From: a virus
IMG/VR virus record: IMGVR_UViG_3300009408_000011
Span: 1 to 43,398 of that record
Length of the DNA stretch: 43,398 nucleotides
Strand: one strand, 5' to 3'
In this document: positions 23,849 through 33,117 of the stretch, piece by piece
How the letters are laid out: every line of letters starts with the position of its first letter
Numbering within the stretch: position 1 is the stretch's first letter
Made by a program: the position numbers and the translations under genes
The notes under the pieces: generated by a model
Told to the model about the DNA's origin: nothing
The model's input: only the letters and a program-made list of their open reading frames with translations
Databases searched by the model: none

Positions 23849-25378
23849 ATGGCAGAAAAAACCCGTAGTTCCATTATCGGATTTAAAGAAGAAACAACTG
23901 AAGGTACTCTTATTGAATTGGCTGCAGGGTCAGAATTCACTAAGATCAATTCAGGCTTCAGTATCAATAGCTCAGTAGACAGCGTTGATTCTGATGAGTT
24001 AGTAGACGGTATCGGAGCATCAGAGTCCTTTACTACTAAAGAAACTCCAAGCGCATCTGTATCAAAAGACTTGAAGCACAGTGGTGTAGAAGGACAGGCT
24101 CCTGACTATGCCGTTATGATTAAGTCAGCAATGGGCAGTCAGACAGACAACGCAGTAGAGCACAACACTGTCGTAGGGTCTACAGCAGGTACGTCAAGTG
24201 CAGCTGGTATCGTTAAGGTTGACGCTGGTGAGGGTACAAGCTACCCTGAAGGTAGAGCTATCCTAATTAAAGATGGAACGAATGGCTATGCAGTACGAAA
24301 CGTGAAGTCAGTCTCTAGTGACGACCTTACTATCAACTACAACCTCGGATCTGCTCCAGGTGTTGGTGTCAACTTAGGTAAGGCGATTCATTGGTCACCT
24401 TCTCCAGACGGACACCCAACCTACAGTACACACCACTATCAGTCATCTGCTTCAACTAGCTCTCTACACCAAGCAATTGCAGGATGTAGAACGACTAGCT
24501 TTAGCATGAACTTCCCAGCTAACGAACTCGCTACAATCGACTTCGAAGTTGAAGGTATTAAGTCTTTCCGTAACGGTATCACAGTAAGTGTTTCTAACAA
24601 CAAGATTGAGTTTGTTGATGTTTCAGCAGGTTCAGAGCTTACAGCTACCCTATCTAATAAAACGTACCAATCTCCTAAGGAATTGGCTGCTGAAGTCGGT
24701 ACTAAGATGACTGCTGCCAGTACAAATGGCGACACTATCACCTGTACATTCGATTCAATGACAGGTAAATATACTATCTCAACTTCTGGAGCATTCCTAG
24801 AAATTAACTGGGCTACAGGGTTAAGTGGTAATGCTGCTGACACTATCTTAGGCTTCTCAGCCGATGTAAGTCTATCTACAAGTTACACAGGTACTGCTAG
24901 TACTTACAACACATCTCTAACACCAGCCTACGACTCTTCTAGCTCTTTCGTAGTTAAGAATCAAGAGTTAATGATTGGTAGCTTTGACCGTAGTGATTGC
25001 CGACCAGCTAACAGCTTCTCACTTTCTGTATCTACTCCTAAGACGGATGTAGATAACTTCTGTAGCGAGTCAGGTGTATCTGAGTCAGTTGTACTTCAAA
25101 GAGAAGTTACAGCTTCAGCTACTCTAGTATTCCAGAAGCATGAGATTGATGCCTTCAATGATCTTATCAACAACAATACAACTTCTTTGATGTTTAATGG
25201 TGGTAAGAAGGATGCTTCAGGTAACTGGGTAGTCGGTACAGTTGTCAACGTTTGGATGCCAGCCGCTAAGATTACTGCTAACACAATTGCAGATAATGAC
25301 GGATTCTTGGTAGTTGAGATCGAAGTCAAAGGCTTCGTAGCATCTTCAGACAAAGATTTACACATAAACATGATCTAA
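23849..25378 (+). CDS. Major tail tube protein with inserted domain
   Basis: It is 509 aa, with its own GGAGAA ribosome-binding site. The ends fit phage tail tube proteins (RSSIIGFKEETTEGTL at the start; DFEVEGIKSFRNG and VVEIEVKGFVAS strands). An inserted module at about residues 245-350 includes TYQSPKELAAEVGTKM, FDSMTGKYTIS and ILGFSADVS. The same module type also occurs in the distal tail protein at 29365. The length is large for a tube protein because of this and other insertions. It polymerises into the tube around the tape measure. Confidence 0.75.
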   Translation: MAEKTRSSIIGFKEETTEGTLIELAAGSEFTKINSGFSINSSVDSVDSDELVDGIGASESFTTKETPSASVSKDLKHSGVEGQAPDYAVMIKSAMGSQTDNAVEHNTVVGSTAGTSSAAGIVKVDAGEGTSYPEGRAILIKDGTNGYAVRNVKSVSSDDLTINYNLGSAPGVGVNLGKAIHWSPSPDGHPTYSTHHYQSSASTSSLHQAIAGCRTTSFSMNFPANELATIDFEVEGIKSFRNGITVSVSNNKIEFVDVSAGSELTATLSNKTYQSPKELAAEVGTKMTAASTNGDTITCTFDSMTGKYTISTSGAFLEINWATGLSGNAADTILGFSADVSLSTSYTGTASTYNTSLTPAYDSSSSFVVKNQELMIGSFDRSDCRPANSFSLSVSTPKTDVDNFCSESGVSESVVLQREVTASATLVFQKHEIDAFNDLINNNTTSLMFNGGKKDASGNWVVGTVVNVWMPAAKITANTIADNDGFLVVEIEVKGFVASSDKDLHINMI

Positions 25379-25402
25379 TTAACACGTTCGGGGGAACATA
25401 AT

Positions 25403-25708
25403 ATGCAGATTAAAGAAAAAGGTATTCTAATCGAGTTCAAGCTTTGTAACATCCCAGAGAAGTTGGAGTTACTAGGTGCCATCGGTATGAAGCCAAGTGA
25501 AGTACAGTTCGAGTATGATTACGCGGTACTAGCCAAAGGTATTAGGTACATTGAGCCTATGATCCAATCAGTATCCGTTAAGACTAAGGAGGGGGTTATC
25601 TCTTCATGGTCAGACCTCTTGGAACGAGAAGATATGACAGAGCACGTTATCAAAGTGTTCACAACTATCCTCAATCCACCTAAGAGTTCTAGCTCAAAAA
25701 AGTCATAA
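25403..25708 (+). CDS. Tail assembly chaperone, short form (gpG-like)
   Basis: The 101-aa protein lies between the tube and tape measure genes and ends with a Ser/Lys-rich tail encoded by a run of A (25696-25701). Most ribosomes stop at TAA 25708. A fraction should slip -1 on A AAA AAG and continue into the next frame (to 25932). The short form coats the tape measure during tail assembly, as lambda gpG does. It starts at ATG 25403 after GGGGGAAC. Confidence 0.8.
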   Translation: MQIKEKGILIEFKLCNIPEKLELLGAIGMKPSEVQFEYDYAVLAKGIRYIEPMIQSVSVKTKEGVISSWSDLLEREDMTEHVIKVFTTILNPPKSSSSKKS

Positions 25709-25733
25709 CCATCGCGGCCTCCTTATTGGGGGC
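25696..25733 (+). promoter_or_regulatory. Programmed -1 frameshift signal, A AAA AAG plus stem-loop
   Basis: The heptamer AAAAAAG (25696-25702) is in the phase A AAA AAG, the best known bacterial slippery site, three bases before the short-form stop. A stem GCCTCC/GGGGGC with loop TTATT (25717-25733) follows 14 bases later and could stimulate the slip. Confidence 0.8.
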
Positions 25734-25932
25734 TGGGGTGGATCTCTCTACTCAAATGAGTGATGGGGACATCTCGACAGTAATGCCAGTAATAGAGAGA
25801 TACAATATGCTTATGAAGTGTAAGAATCTCGGTATCGCTGTCCCCGCCTCCTCAATGACTCCTGAAGAACTAGACCTAGTTCATGACTTTTATACAGAAT
25901 TAGAAACCGTAAGAAATAAGAAAAAAGGATAG
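25702..25932 (+). CDS. Frameshift extension of the tail assembly chaperone (gpT-like part)
   Basis: Read in the -1 frame after AAG 25702, the protein continues VITIAASLLGAGVDL and on to the stop at 25932. It adds 76 residues to the first 100, giving a 176-aa fusion. The extension contains a helical domain (MPVIERYNMLMKCKN, MTPEELDLVHDFYTEL). It has no ribosome-binding site or good start of its own, which supports expression by frameshifting. As in lambda gpGT, the extension should recruit tube subunits to the tape measure. Confidence 0.78.
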   Translation, partial: VITIAASLLGAGVDLSTQMSDGDISTVMPVIERYNMLMKCKNLGIAVPASSMTPEELDLVHDFYTELETVRNKKKG

Positions 25933-25936
25933 GCAC

Positions 25937-28900
25937 ATGGCAAACCCAATTGATTTTGAACTACTGCTTAAAGATCAGAAGTTTCAAGAAGCATTACGGA
26001 AAGCCGTGCGTTCTGTCAAAAAAGTAGACAGAGGCCTCAAGCAAACCCAAAAGACATCAAAGAACAGTTTCAAAACTGGTCGGATATTGAAGTTTGGTGT
26101 AGCTTTAGTGGGAGTTCAAACAGCGGCTCTAGCTGTTCGAAAAGGCCTACAACTAATGATAAGGGCAGCGACTGGTTCAGTCAAGACCTTTGCTAAATTT
26201 GAAAAAGAGATGCTTTCAGTAAGAACTCTTCTAGACGAGACCTCATTTGCAGGTAAGACGGCTGGAGAGGGTTTCAAGCAGATGGGCAAGGAGATGACGA
26301 AAGTCCTCCAAGATATACCTATCAATGCCTCTGACGCTAGTAAAGCATTATTTGATATAACATCAGCTCAGATTGGGGCTGCTGATGCTACAAAAGTACT
26401 AGTTGCAGCAGGTAAATTGGCTGTAGCAGGTAACGCTAGAGTATCTACAACCACACAAGCAGTTGTCAAATCTATTGTTGCATTCAATCTAAATGCTAAA
26501 GATGCTACTAACATTGCGGCTAAATTCTTTACAGCACAGAAGCTAGGTTTAACTACAGTAGAGGAGTTATCTAAGGGTATTGGCCTAGTAGCCGCTCAGG
26601 CCTCTCAAATGGGTGTCTCACTGGATGAAGTACTAGGATCAATAGTAGGTACTACCAGAGGTGCTCTCGGTACTCGTAGAGCGTTTGTAGGACTTGCAGC
26701 AGCGTTTAAGAATATTATTAAGCCAGGTAAGGAAGCTAAGGAAACAGCCAAGGAATTTGGTATCGAGCTAAGTGAAGCCGGTGTTAAAGCAGCAGGGGGG
26801 TTTATTCCATTCCTAGTTGACCTTAACAAAAAGGCTAAGGGAAGTTCCAAAGTCTTAAGTACTATCTTCGCACAAGCCCGAGCATTTAAGCAGGTATCAG
26901 CACTCCTAACCAAATCCGGTACAAAGGGTGCTACAGATGCCATTGATAAGTTAGGTAACGCTACTGAGAATACTAAGACACTTACAGATAACTATGCAAT
27001 TGCAGTCAAAGGTTTAAGTGCTCAGTGGGACAAGTTCACTAATAATACTGGTGAAGTTCAGAAAGCCTTAGTTGAAGGTCTGGCACCAGCGTTTAAGGAC
27101 GTTCTAAGCGATGCCACCTCAAGTCTTCAAAAGTTGTTTGATGAAATAAAGACACCAGAAGTACAGGCATCCCTAAAAAATCTAGGGGATTCAATATTTA
27201 AAATGTTTCAAGGTTTGAAGCGATTGACTCCAAAGTTACAGACCTTCATTACATCACTAGGGGGTTTAGTAGAGATTGGATCAAGTATAACAAACAGTCT
27301 TGCTTCTATTGGCGAGGGGTCTGAAGTATCTTTTACAAAAGCTGCTGTAGCTTCTCAGAAACTAATAGAAGCCGAGAATGCTTTGTCAGAGGTTCAGAGA
27401 CGTAGAGCTATTGATGGTAATCAAGCATTCATGCTCAGAGGACAGGAAGAGTCCTTAAAGAAATTAATCAAACACCTACAACTAAAAGTAACTGCTCTTA
27501 ATCTTGCAGAAAAAGAAGTTAAGATAATACGCTCTATGTCTTCAACTGAAGCTACCCTCCTAAAGAATAGGTTAGATCATATAGCTAAAGAGAGAGGTGC
27601 TAGAGCAGACGCAGCCCAAGCTAGAGAAAAAGATGCCCGTACAGCAGAAGGTAATGCAGAAATAGCCGCCAATAGGGCTAAGATACTGGCGGCAGAGGTT
27701 GAAGAAGCTGAACTCGAGTCAATGGCTAAGGTTGCTGACAAGAGGCTTAAAGCAATTGAGTCTGCAAATAAGATAGCTGATGCCTTCATTCAAGCAGCAC
27801 AGTTTATAGGGTTATCTGAGATAGAGATTGCAGACAGAACTTTAAGAATTAAAGCTGACAAGATAAAGGAAGCTTTAGATCAAAATCTGATAGCTGAGGA
27901 AACCGCTCTTCAAGCAATAGAAGCTTTAAAACTCAGTCACGCAGATAAAGTAGCAGCAGCCGAGAAAAAAGCTAGAGATAAAAAAGAAGCTGAAGAAGAG
28001 GCGCTAATTGTACGTATTATTGGTTTTGCAAGTAAAGCCGCTAGCGCATTAAGTTCTGGCACCCGAGTTCAAGGTGAAGTAACCTCCACCCAATCAGCCG
28101 CGGAGAAAGCCTCTTCAGAACTATCAGGATTACAAAAACCGGACACCCAATCCACAGCTAAGGCAGACAAAGCTGTAAAGCAAGGTGAGAAGGAGGTAAA
28201 AGATCTTCAAAAAGATATACGCAGTATCTCGACCTCTATATCAAACTCCGATTCCAAATCCTTTAAACAGGATAGAAGAAACCAACAGGCAGATTTAAAA
28301 AACAGGTTGGCAGCAGCTAAAACTAAGCTGTCTGAAGATAAGAAGGTTGCCTCGGAAGCTAAGAAAGAATCTAAGTCTAGAGAGTCCGCTATCACTAAGG
28401 GTTTAGATAAAGTTAAGGAAGCTAATATATCTGTAGATGAGGCAATTAAATCTAGGGATCAGGAAGCGAGAGCTAATGTAACTGGAGGTCTTGCATCAGG
28501 TGCAGGGATAGCAGCTACAGTAGCCTTTGGTCCAGCTATAGGGGGAGCAGTAGCCTCAGCAGCAGGACCCATTATCGAAGCATTAACAGGTGATCCTGAA
28601 GACGCTAAAGCTTTTATCGAATCGATTGTAGATCAAATACCCGTACTAATAGAGGCTTTGGCAGACAATATGCCGGTAATAATTAATGCTTTAGCTAGAG
28701 CAATGCCCTCTGTAGCTCTTGCTCTAGTAAAAGCTATACCTCTTCTAATACCAGCAATACTGGAATCTACTGTAGCTATTTTTGAGGGATCCTTCTCAGG
28801 ACTAGACGACGTTTGGAAGAGTATACTAGAAGACACCAAACTCTTTAGAAAATTAGCTGGTGAGGTATTCTCAGACCTAGGTGTTAAGTTAAAAGATGTA

Positions 28901-29350
28901 ATTGTGGATGCTATTGTCGGTCCGTTTAGACTTATCGCTAAAATGTTGGATAAGATCTTTGGTTCTAATGCTGAGAAGGCGTTAAACTCCGGGGTAGATA
29001 AACTTTCCGCAGGATTTGGTAAAATAGGTAAGGGTAAAGCCCCTAAACTAGCCACAGGAGGTTTCGTCACCGGGCAAGGTAACCGAGACACCGTACCAGC
29101 CGTACTTACTCCTGGCGAGTTAGTCGTTGACAGAACTACTGGGCCTAGACTCAACCGTTTCCTAGATTCAGCAGAAGGAGCGGGAGCAGTACAAGGAACC
29201 TCTGGTGGGTCAGAGAATAAAGAGATGTTGGCCAGAATACTTTCTGAAGTTCTAAAGCCAGTACAGGTTGAAGCTGAAGTTAAAATAAATGAAGATGTAT
29301 TTGCCGACATAATACTAGATCTAAACAGACGAAACGCTAGATTAGCTTAA
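25937..29350 (+). CDS. Tape measure protein
   Basis: It is 1137 aa and mostly helical. The N-terminal region (KVDRGLKQTQKTSKN, FEKEMLSVRTLLDET, TSFAG... through SQMGVSLDEVLGSIVGTTR) is the TP901-type tape measure core domain. Long coiled coils follow (about residues 545-690), then Ala-rich segments, two hydrophobic stretches (ASGAGIAATVAFGPAIGGA and ALAKAIPLLIPAIL-like) and the typical end GGFVTGQGNRDTVPAVLTPG. The length predicts a tail of moderate length. The hydrophobic stretches may insert into the host membrane during DNA entry. Confidence 0.92.
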   Translation: MANPIDFELLLKDQKFQEALRKAVRSVKKVDRGLKQTQKTSKNSFKTGRILKFGVALVGVQTAALAVRKGLQLMIRAATGSVKTFAKFEKEMLSVRTLLDETSFAGKTAGEGFKQMGKEMTKVLQDIPINASDASKALFDITSAQIGAADATKVLVAAGKLAVAGNARVSTTTQAVVKSIVAFNLNAKDATNIAAKFFTAQKLGLTTVEELSKGIGLVAAQASQMGVSLDEVLGSIVGTTRGALGTRRAFVGLAAAFKNIIKPGKEAKETAKEFGIELSEAGVKAAGGFIPFLVDLNKKAKGSSKVLSTIFAQARAFKQVSALLTKSGTKGATDAIDKLGNATENTKTLTDNYAIAVKGLSAQWDKFTNNTGEVQKALVEGLAPAFKDVLSDATSSLQKLFDEIKTPEVQASLKNLGDSIFKMFQGLKRLTPKLQTFITSLGGLVEIGSSITNSLASIGEGSEVSFTKAAVASQKLIEAENALSEVQRRRAIDGNQAFMLRGQEESLKKLIKHLQLKVTALNLAEKEVKIIRSMSSTEATLLKNRLDHIAKERGARADAAQAREKDARTAEGNAEIAANRAKILAAEVEEAELESMAKVADKRLKAIESANKIADAFIQAAQFIGLSEIEIADRTLRIKADKIKEALDQNLIAEETALQAIEALKLSHADKVAAAEKKARDKKEAEEEALIVRIIGFASKAASALSSGTRVQGEVTSTQSAAEKASSELSGLQKPDTQSTAKADKAVKQGEKEVKDLQKDIRSISTSISNSDSKSFKQDRRNQQADLKNRLAAAKTKLSEDKKVASEAKKESKSRESAITKGLDKVKEANISVDEAIKSRDQEARANVTGGLASGAGIAATVAFGPAIGGAVASAAGPIIEALTGDPEDAKAFIESIVDQIPVLIEALADNMPVIINALARAMPSVALALVKAIPLLIPAILESTVAIFEGSFSGLDDVWKSILEDTKLFRKLAGEVFSDLGVKLKDVIVDAIVGPFRLIAKMLDKIFGSNAEKALNSGVDKLSAGFGKIGKGKAPKLATGGFVTGQGNRDTVPAVLTPGELVVDRTTGPRLNRFLDSAEGAGAVQGTSGGSENKEMLARILSEVLKPVQVEAEVKINEDVFADIILDLNRRNARLA

Positions 29351-29364
29351 CAGGGGAGTAGAGA

Positions 29365-30498
29365 ATGGTAGAGCGAAATGATAGAATAAGGTGGTGTAAC
29401 AACAACCTTACAGAAGCAGCCGATACAACTGTAACAGTTAGCTCTGAACAAGCTCTATTCCCGGCATCTAATCTACAGATACCTCAGAGATACAAGCCGT
29501 GGAGCCCTTCAGGTAATTTTGTAGTGTCTTCGGTATCTACTAAAAATGAGATATACATCAACGACGGAGCCGACAAGACAGTTACAATCACCCCAAGCTC
29601 CTACACACCCTCACAGTTGGCTACCGAGATAGCTACCCAACTAAATACGGTATCTTCTTTATGGTCATGTACTTACACCGGATCTAGATTCACAATATCA
29701 CGATCTTCAGGTACAGCTACTTTGAGATTCTCAGGCCAACCTCTTATCATGTGGGAGTCTATAGGGTTCTTAAGTACTACAGACAGGTCTGGGTTGCTAT
29801 CTTACTCGGCTGAGGAGATACGTATCCACTCTTACGAGACAGTTGATTGGGACTTAGGTGCACAAAGACCTATCACCTTTTTCTCCATAATAAGTAAAAA
29901 GTCAGAACAATTTACTCTATCAACCTCAGCAGTCCTAACCTTAAGAGGTGATAATATACCACCTGTCATAGGTACTACCGCAGCTTTTGAGAGGATTGTT
30001 ACTGTAGGGGATGAAGGAGTATTTGAATTTCTGGATGACACCGCTGATACAAGCTTTAGATATTGGCAGTTGGTAGTACAGGACAAGACCAACCCTCTAG
30101 GATCTACAGCTCTAAAATTCGGTGTTATATATCTAGGAGACTATTTGACCTTAAGCGCTAGAGGACTAGCCAGAGGATTTACTAAGAAGAAGATAGACCC
30201 CTCCCTAAAGAATACAGCGGAGTCAGGTGCAGTCTATTATAAAATTAAAAACAAGTACTGGACCTTTACCGGCCTAAGTACTCAATACTTAAAAGACGCT
30301 GACAGGAAAGACTTAGAACAGTTCTTTGAGGACGTAGGAAACCACGCTCCTTTCTTTATTAGTCTAGATCCTACATTATGTGTATCTACAAAACTAAGCG
30401 AACTAACTAAATACGTCAGGTTTGAGGGAGACCCCTCTTTAGTTCACGTTAAAACTGACACCTACAGTATGGGGTTCAACGTCAGAGAGGATTTATAA
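29365..30498 (+). CDS. Distal tail / minor tail protein
   Basis: It is 377 aa, first after the tape measure, the position of distal tail (Dit-like) proteins. The N-terminal strand region is followed by an inserted module (VTITPSSYTPSQLATEIATQ, then TGSRFTISRSSG) of the same type as in the tail tube protein at 23849. The C-terminal half (YWQLVVQDKTNPLG, IKNKYWTFTGLSTQYL) resembles tail tip proteins of siphoviruses. It starts at ATG 29365 with GGGGAG upstream. Confidence 0.65.
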   Translation: MVERNDRIRWCNNNLTEAADTTVTVSSEQALFPASNLQIPQRYKPWSPSGNFVVSSVSTKNEIYINDGADKTVTITPSSYTPSQLATEIATQLNTVSSLWSCTYTGSRFTISRSSGTATLRFSGQPLIMWESIGFLSTTDRSGLLSYSAEEIRIHSYETVDWDLGAQRPITFFSIISKKSEQFTLSTSAVLTLRGDNIPPVIGTTAAFERIVTVGDEGVFEFLDDTADTSFRYWQLVVQDKTNPLGSTALKFGVIYLGDYLTLSARGLARGFTKKKIDPSLKNTAESGAVYYKIKNKYWTFTGLSTQYLKDADRKDLEQFFEDVGNHAPFFISLDPTLCVSTKLSELTKYVRFEGDPSLVHVKTDTYSMGFNVREDL

Positions 30499-30953
30499 TG
30501 TCTATAAAGAACTTTTCCGACGAGCTTTATGTTAAAACAGTGGAGTCGGCGCAGGAGAGCTACTTAGGTTCCTTCACTCCCGCTGTATCTATGGAACTAT
30601 CGAGCCTAGTACTCTCCCTATACAAAAAGGGCGCACACACGGGTACCGAAGAGTTTAGGATTAAGATCTATCGAGAGGAGTCAAGAACCTCTACACCTAT
30701 ATTAAGTGATACTGTTAAGATATCAGACGCACCTTCTATAACTTCAGGTGACTGGATGGGGAGGATCAGGTTTGACTTCAATAGGGAAAATATGGTTGCA
30801 GGATCTAGTTATTTTGTTACACTAGACCCAGTCGTATATACAAGAAACGCTAATGTGTTCTACTTCAGTACACTGCTAGACTGGCCTTTCTCGACCAACT
30901 CCCAGTCAGGACTAGAAGCAGGATCTAAAATGGAACTTTGGGGATATGAGTAA
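30498..30953 (+). CDS. Minor tail protein, beta-sandwich, 151 aa
   Basis: It overlaps the previous stop and the next start (TAATG junctions), so it is translationally coupled to both tail tip genes. The predicted strands (SLVLSLYKKGAHTGTEEFRI, DWMGRIRFDFNRENMVAGSS YFVTLD) match a carbohydrate-binding-module-like jelly roll. A role as a tip accessory or glycan-binding domain is likely, but the family is not certain. Confidence 0.6.
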   Translation: MSIKNFSDELYVKTVESAQESYLGSFTPAVSMELSSLVLSLYKKGAHTGTEEFRIKIYREESRTSTPILSDTVKISDAPSITSGDWMGRIRFDFNRENMVAGSSYFVTLDPVVYTRNANVFYFSTLLDWPFSTNSQSGLEAGSKMELWGYE

Positions 30954-33106
30954 TGACGTTTTCAGATGAATTGGGTAAACCCTCCAATAGGCGTAACACC
31001 TTTGTTAGATTAGCTCCAGCTAGATTTATGAACCCATACCTTACGGAACAATCTCCAGGAGTATGGGTTGGGCCCTTTTCTGGAAACTTATTTAAGGTAC
31101 AAGTAGAAACTGCCTTGTTAGGTATAATAGTATTTACTGAAAGTGATTCAGGAGATCCAGATACTTGGTCTTACGATGGAAATACTTTAACGATACACTC
31201 ATTTGAGATCAGTGCTACCACAAATCTTGTATCAGCCTTCCACTACTTAACCTTTACAGATGTACAGGATATTGAACTTCCTATAGATCCTATATTAGGT
31301 GGAGAGACCACTATCTGGGAGGACAAGTTAAAAACATCCCCTCAGATAACAGAATCAATCTCAAACGTACTACAAGGTGTAATGACCGTAGCATCCTCCT
31401 CGATCTCTTTAGAGAATTCTGATCAAGGACTCTCACCCCTATTCTCCGTAGATGACTCATTTCTCAATAAAGAAGTACTTATATGGTTTGACGTAAATGG
31501 GGAGAAGACTAAACAATTTTCTGGACAGATCAGAACACTAGATTTTACGGGGACTACTATTGTTCTAGGTGTTGTTGATCAATTTACCTCCCTGTCTCAA
31601 CCCTCCTATGTGGGTAGCGACGAGTCGTTAGTTAAATATAGTCTTCCTACATACACGGTACACCCTCAGGATAAAAATAAACCTGTGCCCTTTATTGTAG
31701 GTAGATCGTTCAATACTTCAGTAGATTTAAACGTACTAGATAAAGTTAGCGCTGCCGGAGACAAGCTACCTACTCTTAATATCAACCCTGCTACTAACCC
31801 CCAATCTATATGTATAAACTACTCAGGTCTACCTAATGCAGGTAAGACTAACAATAGAGAGTGGGGATTATGTAGATCATTAGGTTCTCAACTTATAAAT
31901 AATATTGATTTTGGTATCGTGACGTCTATATTCTCTATAGGTACAAACACTAGCTCAACAAGTAAGAGAGGTATACCCGTTCAAGACCTTTACTTCAACT
32001 CCACAGGGCATGATTGTGAAGTAGGGGATAGTGGTATATTGGATGCTAACTTTGGAGCTGGGCCGGCCCTAGTACCATTTATAGTGTACGAAGTAGGGTC
32101 TAACTTCTATCGAGCTACAACAAATCTTGGACCTGCTTCTGGGACAGATGTGAGAGTAGACACTCTTTACAGTTATTCCGTACCGACATCTTCTACAGCC
32201 GTATCCCTACTGATTGAATATGGAGATGGGTCATTTTTCGTACCTGTAGCTAGTAGGGTTAAGAACTCCCACACAGCTGGGTCTGACTTCTACCTAACAG
32301 ATGCTTTGCAATCTGACGGTACTAGGAAGCTTACCGTAGTATTTAGAGATAACTTTGAGCTTAGTGCGACAGGCGTGTCCCCTGAGATGGTTAAGATGTA
32401 CTTCAATTTGAGGTATGGTTCAGATGTACAGCATGGGGACTTGGTGAAGGCGGTGGTAGAGGGGGCTGGATTTACTGTAAACAGTTCATCTATAACTCAG
32501 GCTAACTCTGATCTATCTAGCACTGTATGTGTAATATCTATACCTAGAAATAACGAGTTAGAGTTTCCTTCTGTAAGAGATACTCTAGAAGAGATTATGG
32601 TATCCACTTTAGGGTACTTGACGATAGACCCTGAAGGAGAGGTTAGTTACAACCTATTCGATACCACGGGAACACCTGTAGGCATTAGAACAGATGATGA
32701 GATACTAAGCTCCTCTCTATCTCCAAGGATTAACTACTACGACACCCAAAGACAGTTAACCCTAACTAGTGATCACATTTCTCAGGAGAATTCACTACCG
32801 TTTCCTCAAGTACTTGAGTTTGACAAGGCTGCCAGAATACACGGAGAGACAAAACCTAAGTCAATTAAGACTGTATTAGACTTTGCTCCTTCATCTCTAC
32901 AAAACAGGTATGAGAAGTTTCTAGGTAACCCTACACATACTTACTCTTACAAAACTGACGCTATAGACTTAGGTCTCAAGTTAGGGGATACAATAACCTT
33001 ACAAACACCAAACCTATTAGGAGATCTGACCACGGTAGATCTTTTAGTAATCAAGTTGATTAAATCTACAAAATCAGTAACCGTAACAGGTCTACAAATT
33101 ATTTAG
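30953..33106 (+). CDS. Tail tip hub protein
   Basis: The 717-aa protein lies between the distal tail gene and the fibre. Its centre (VVDQFTSLSQPSYVGSDES, then KPVPFIVGRSFN) resembles tail hub proteins that close the tube end. The C-terminal part is ordinary tail-tip beta domain sequence (LREIM-like DTLEEIMVSTLGYL, KLGDTITLQTPNL). The role is inferred from order and size. It should form the closed hub from which DNA is released, and anchor the fibre. Confidence 0.65.
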   Translation: MTFSDELGKPSNRRNTFVRLAPARFMNPYLTEQSPGVWVGPFSGNLFKVQVETALLGIIVFTESDSGDPDTWSYDGNTLTIHSFEISATTNLVSAFHYLTFTDVQDIELPIDPILGGETTIWEDKLKTSPQITESISNVLQGVMTVASSSISLENSDQGLSPLFSVDDSFLNKEVLIWFDVNGEKTKQFSGQIRTLDFTGTTIVLGVVDQFTSLSQPSYVGSDESLVKYSLPTYTVHPQDKNKPVPFIVGRSFNTSVDLNVLDKVSAAGDKLPTLNINPATNPQSICINYSGLPNAGKTNNREWGLCRSLGSQLINNIDFGIVTSIFSIGTNTSSTSKRGIPVQDLYFNSTGHDCEVGDSGILDANFGAGPALVPFIVYEVGSNFYRATTNLGPASGTDVRVDTLYSYSVPTSSTAVSLLIEYGDGSFFVPVASRVKNSHTAGSDFYLTDALQSDGTRKLTVVFRDNFELSATGVSPEMVKMYFNLRYGSDVQHGDLVKAVVEGAGFTVNSSSITQANSDLSSTVCVISIPRNNELEFPSVRDTLEEIMVSTLGYLTIDPEGEVSYNLFDTTGTPVGIRTDDEILSSSLSPRINYYDTQRQLTLTSDHISQENSLPFPQVLEFDKAARIHGETKPKSIKTVLDFAPSSLQNRYEKFLGNPTHTYSYKTDAIDLGLKLGDTITLQTPNLLGDLTTVDLLVIKLIKSTKSVTVTGLQII

Positions 33107-33117
33107 GGGAATTTATA

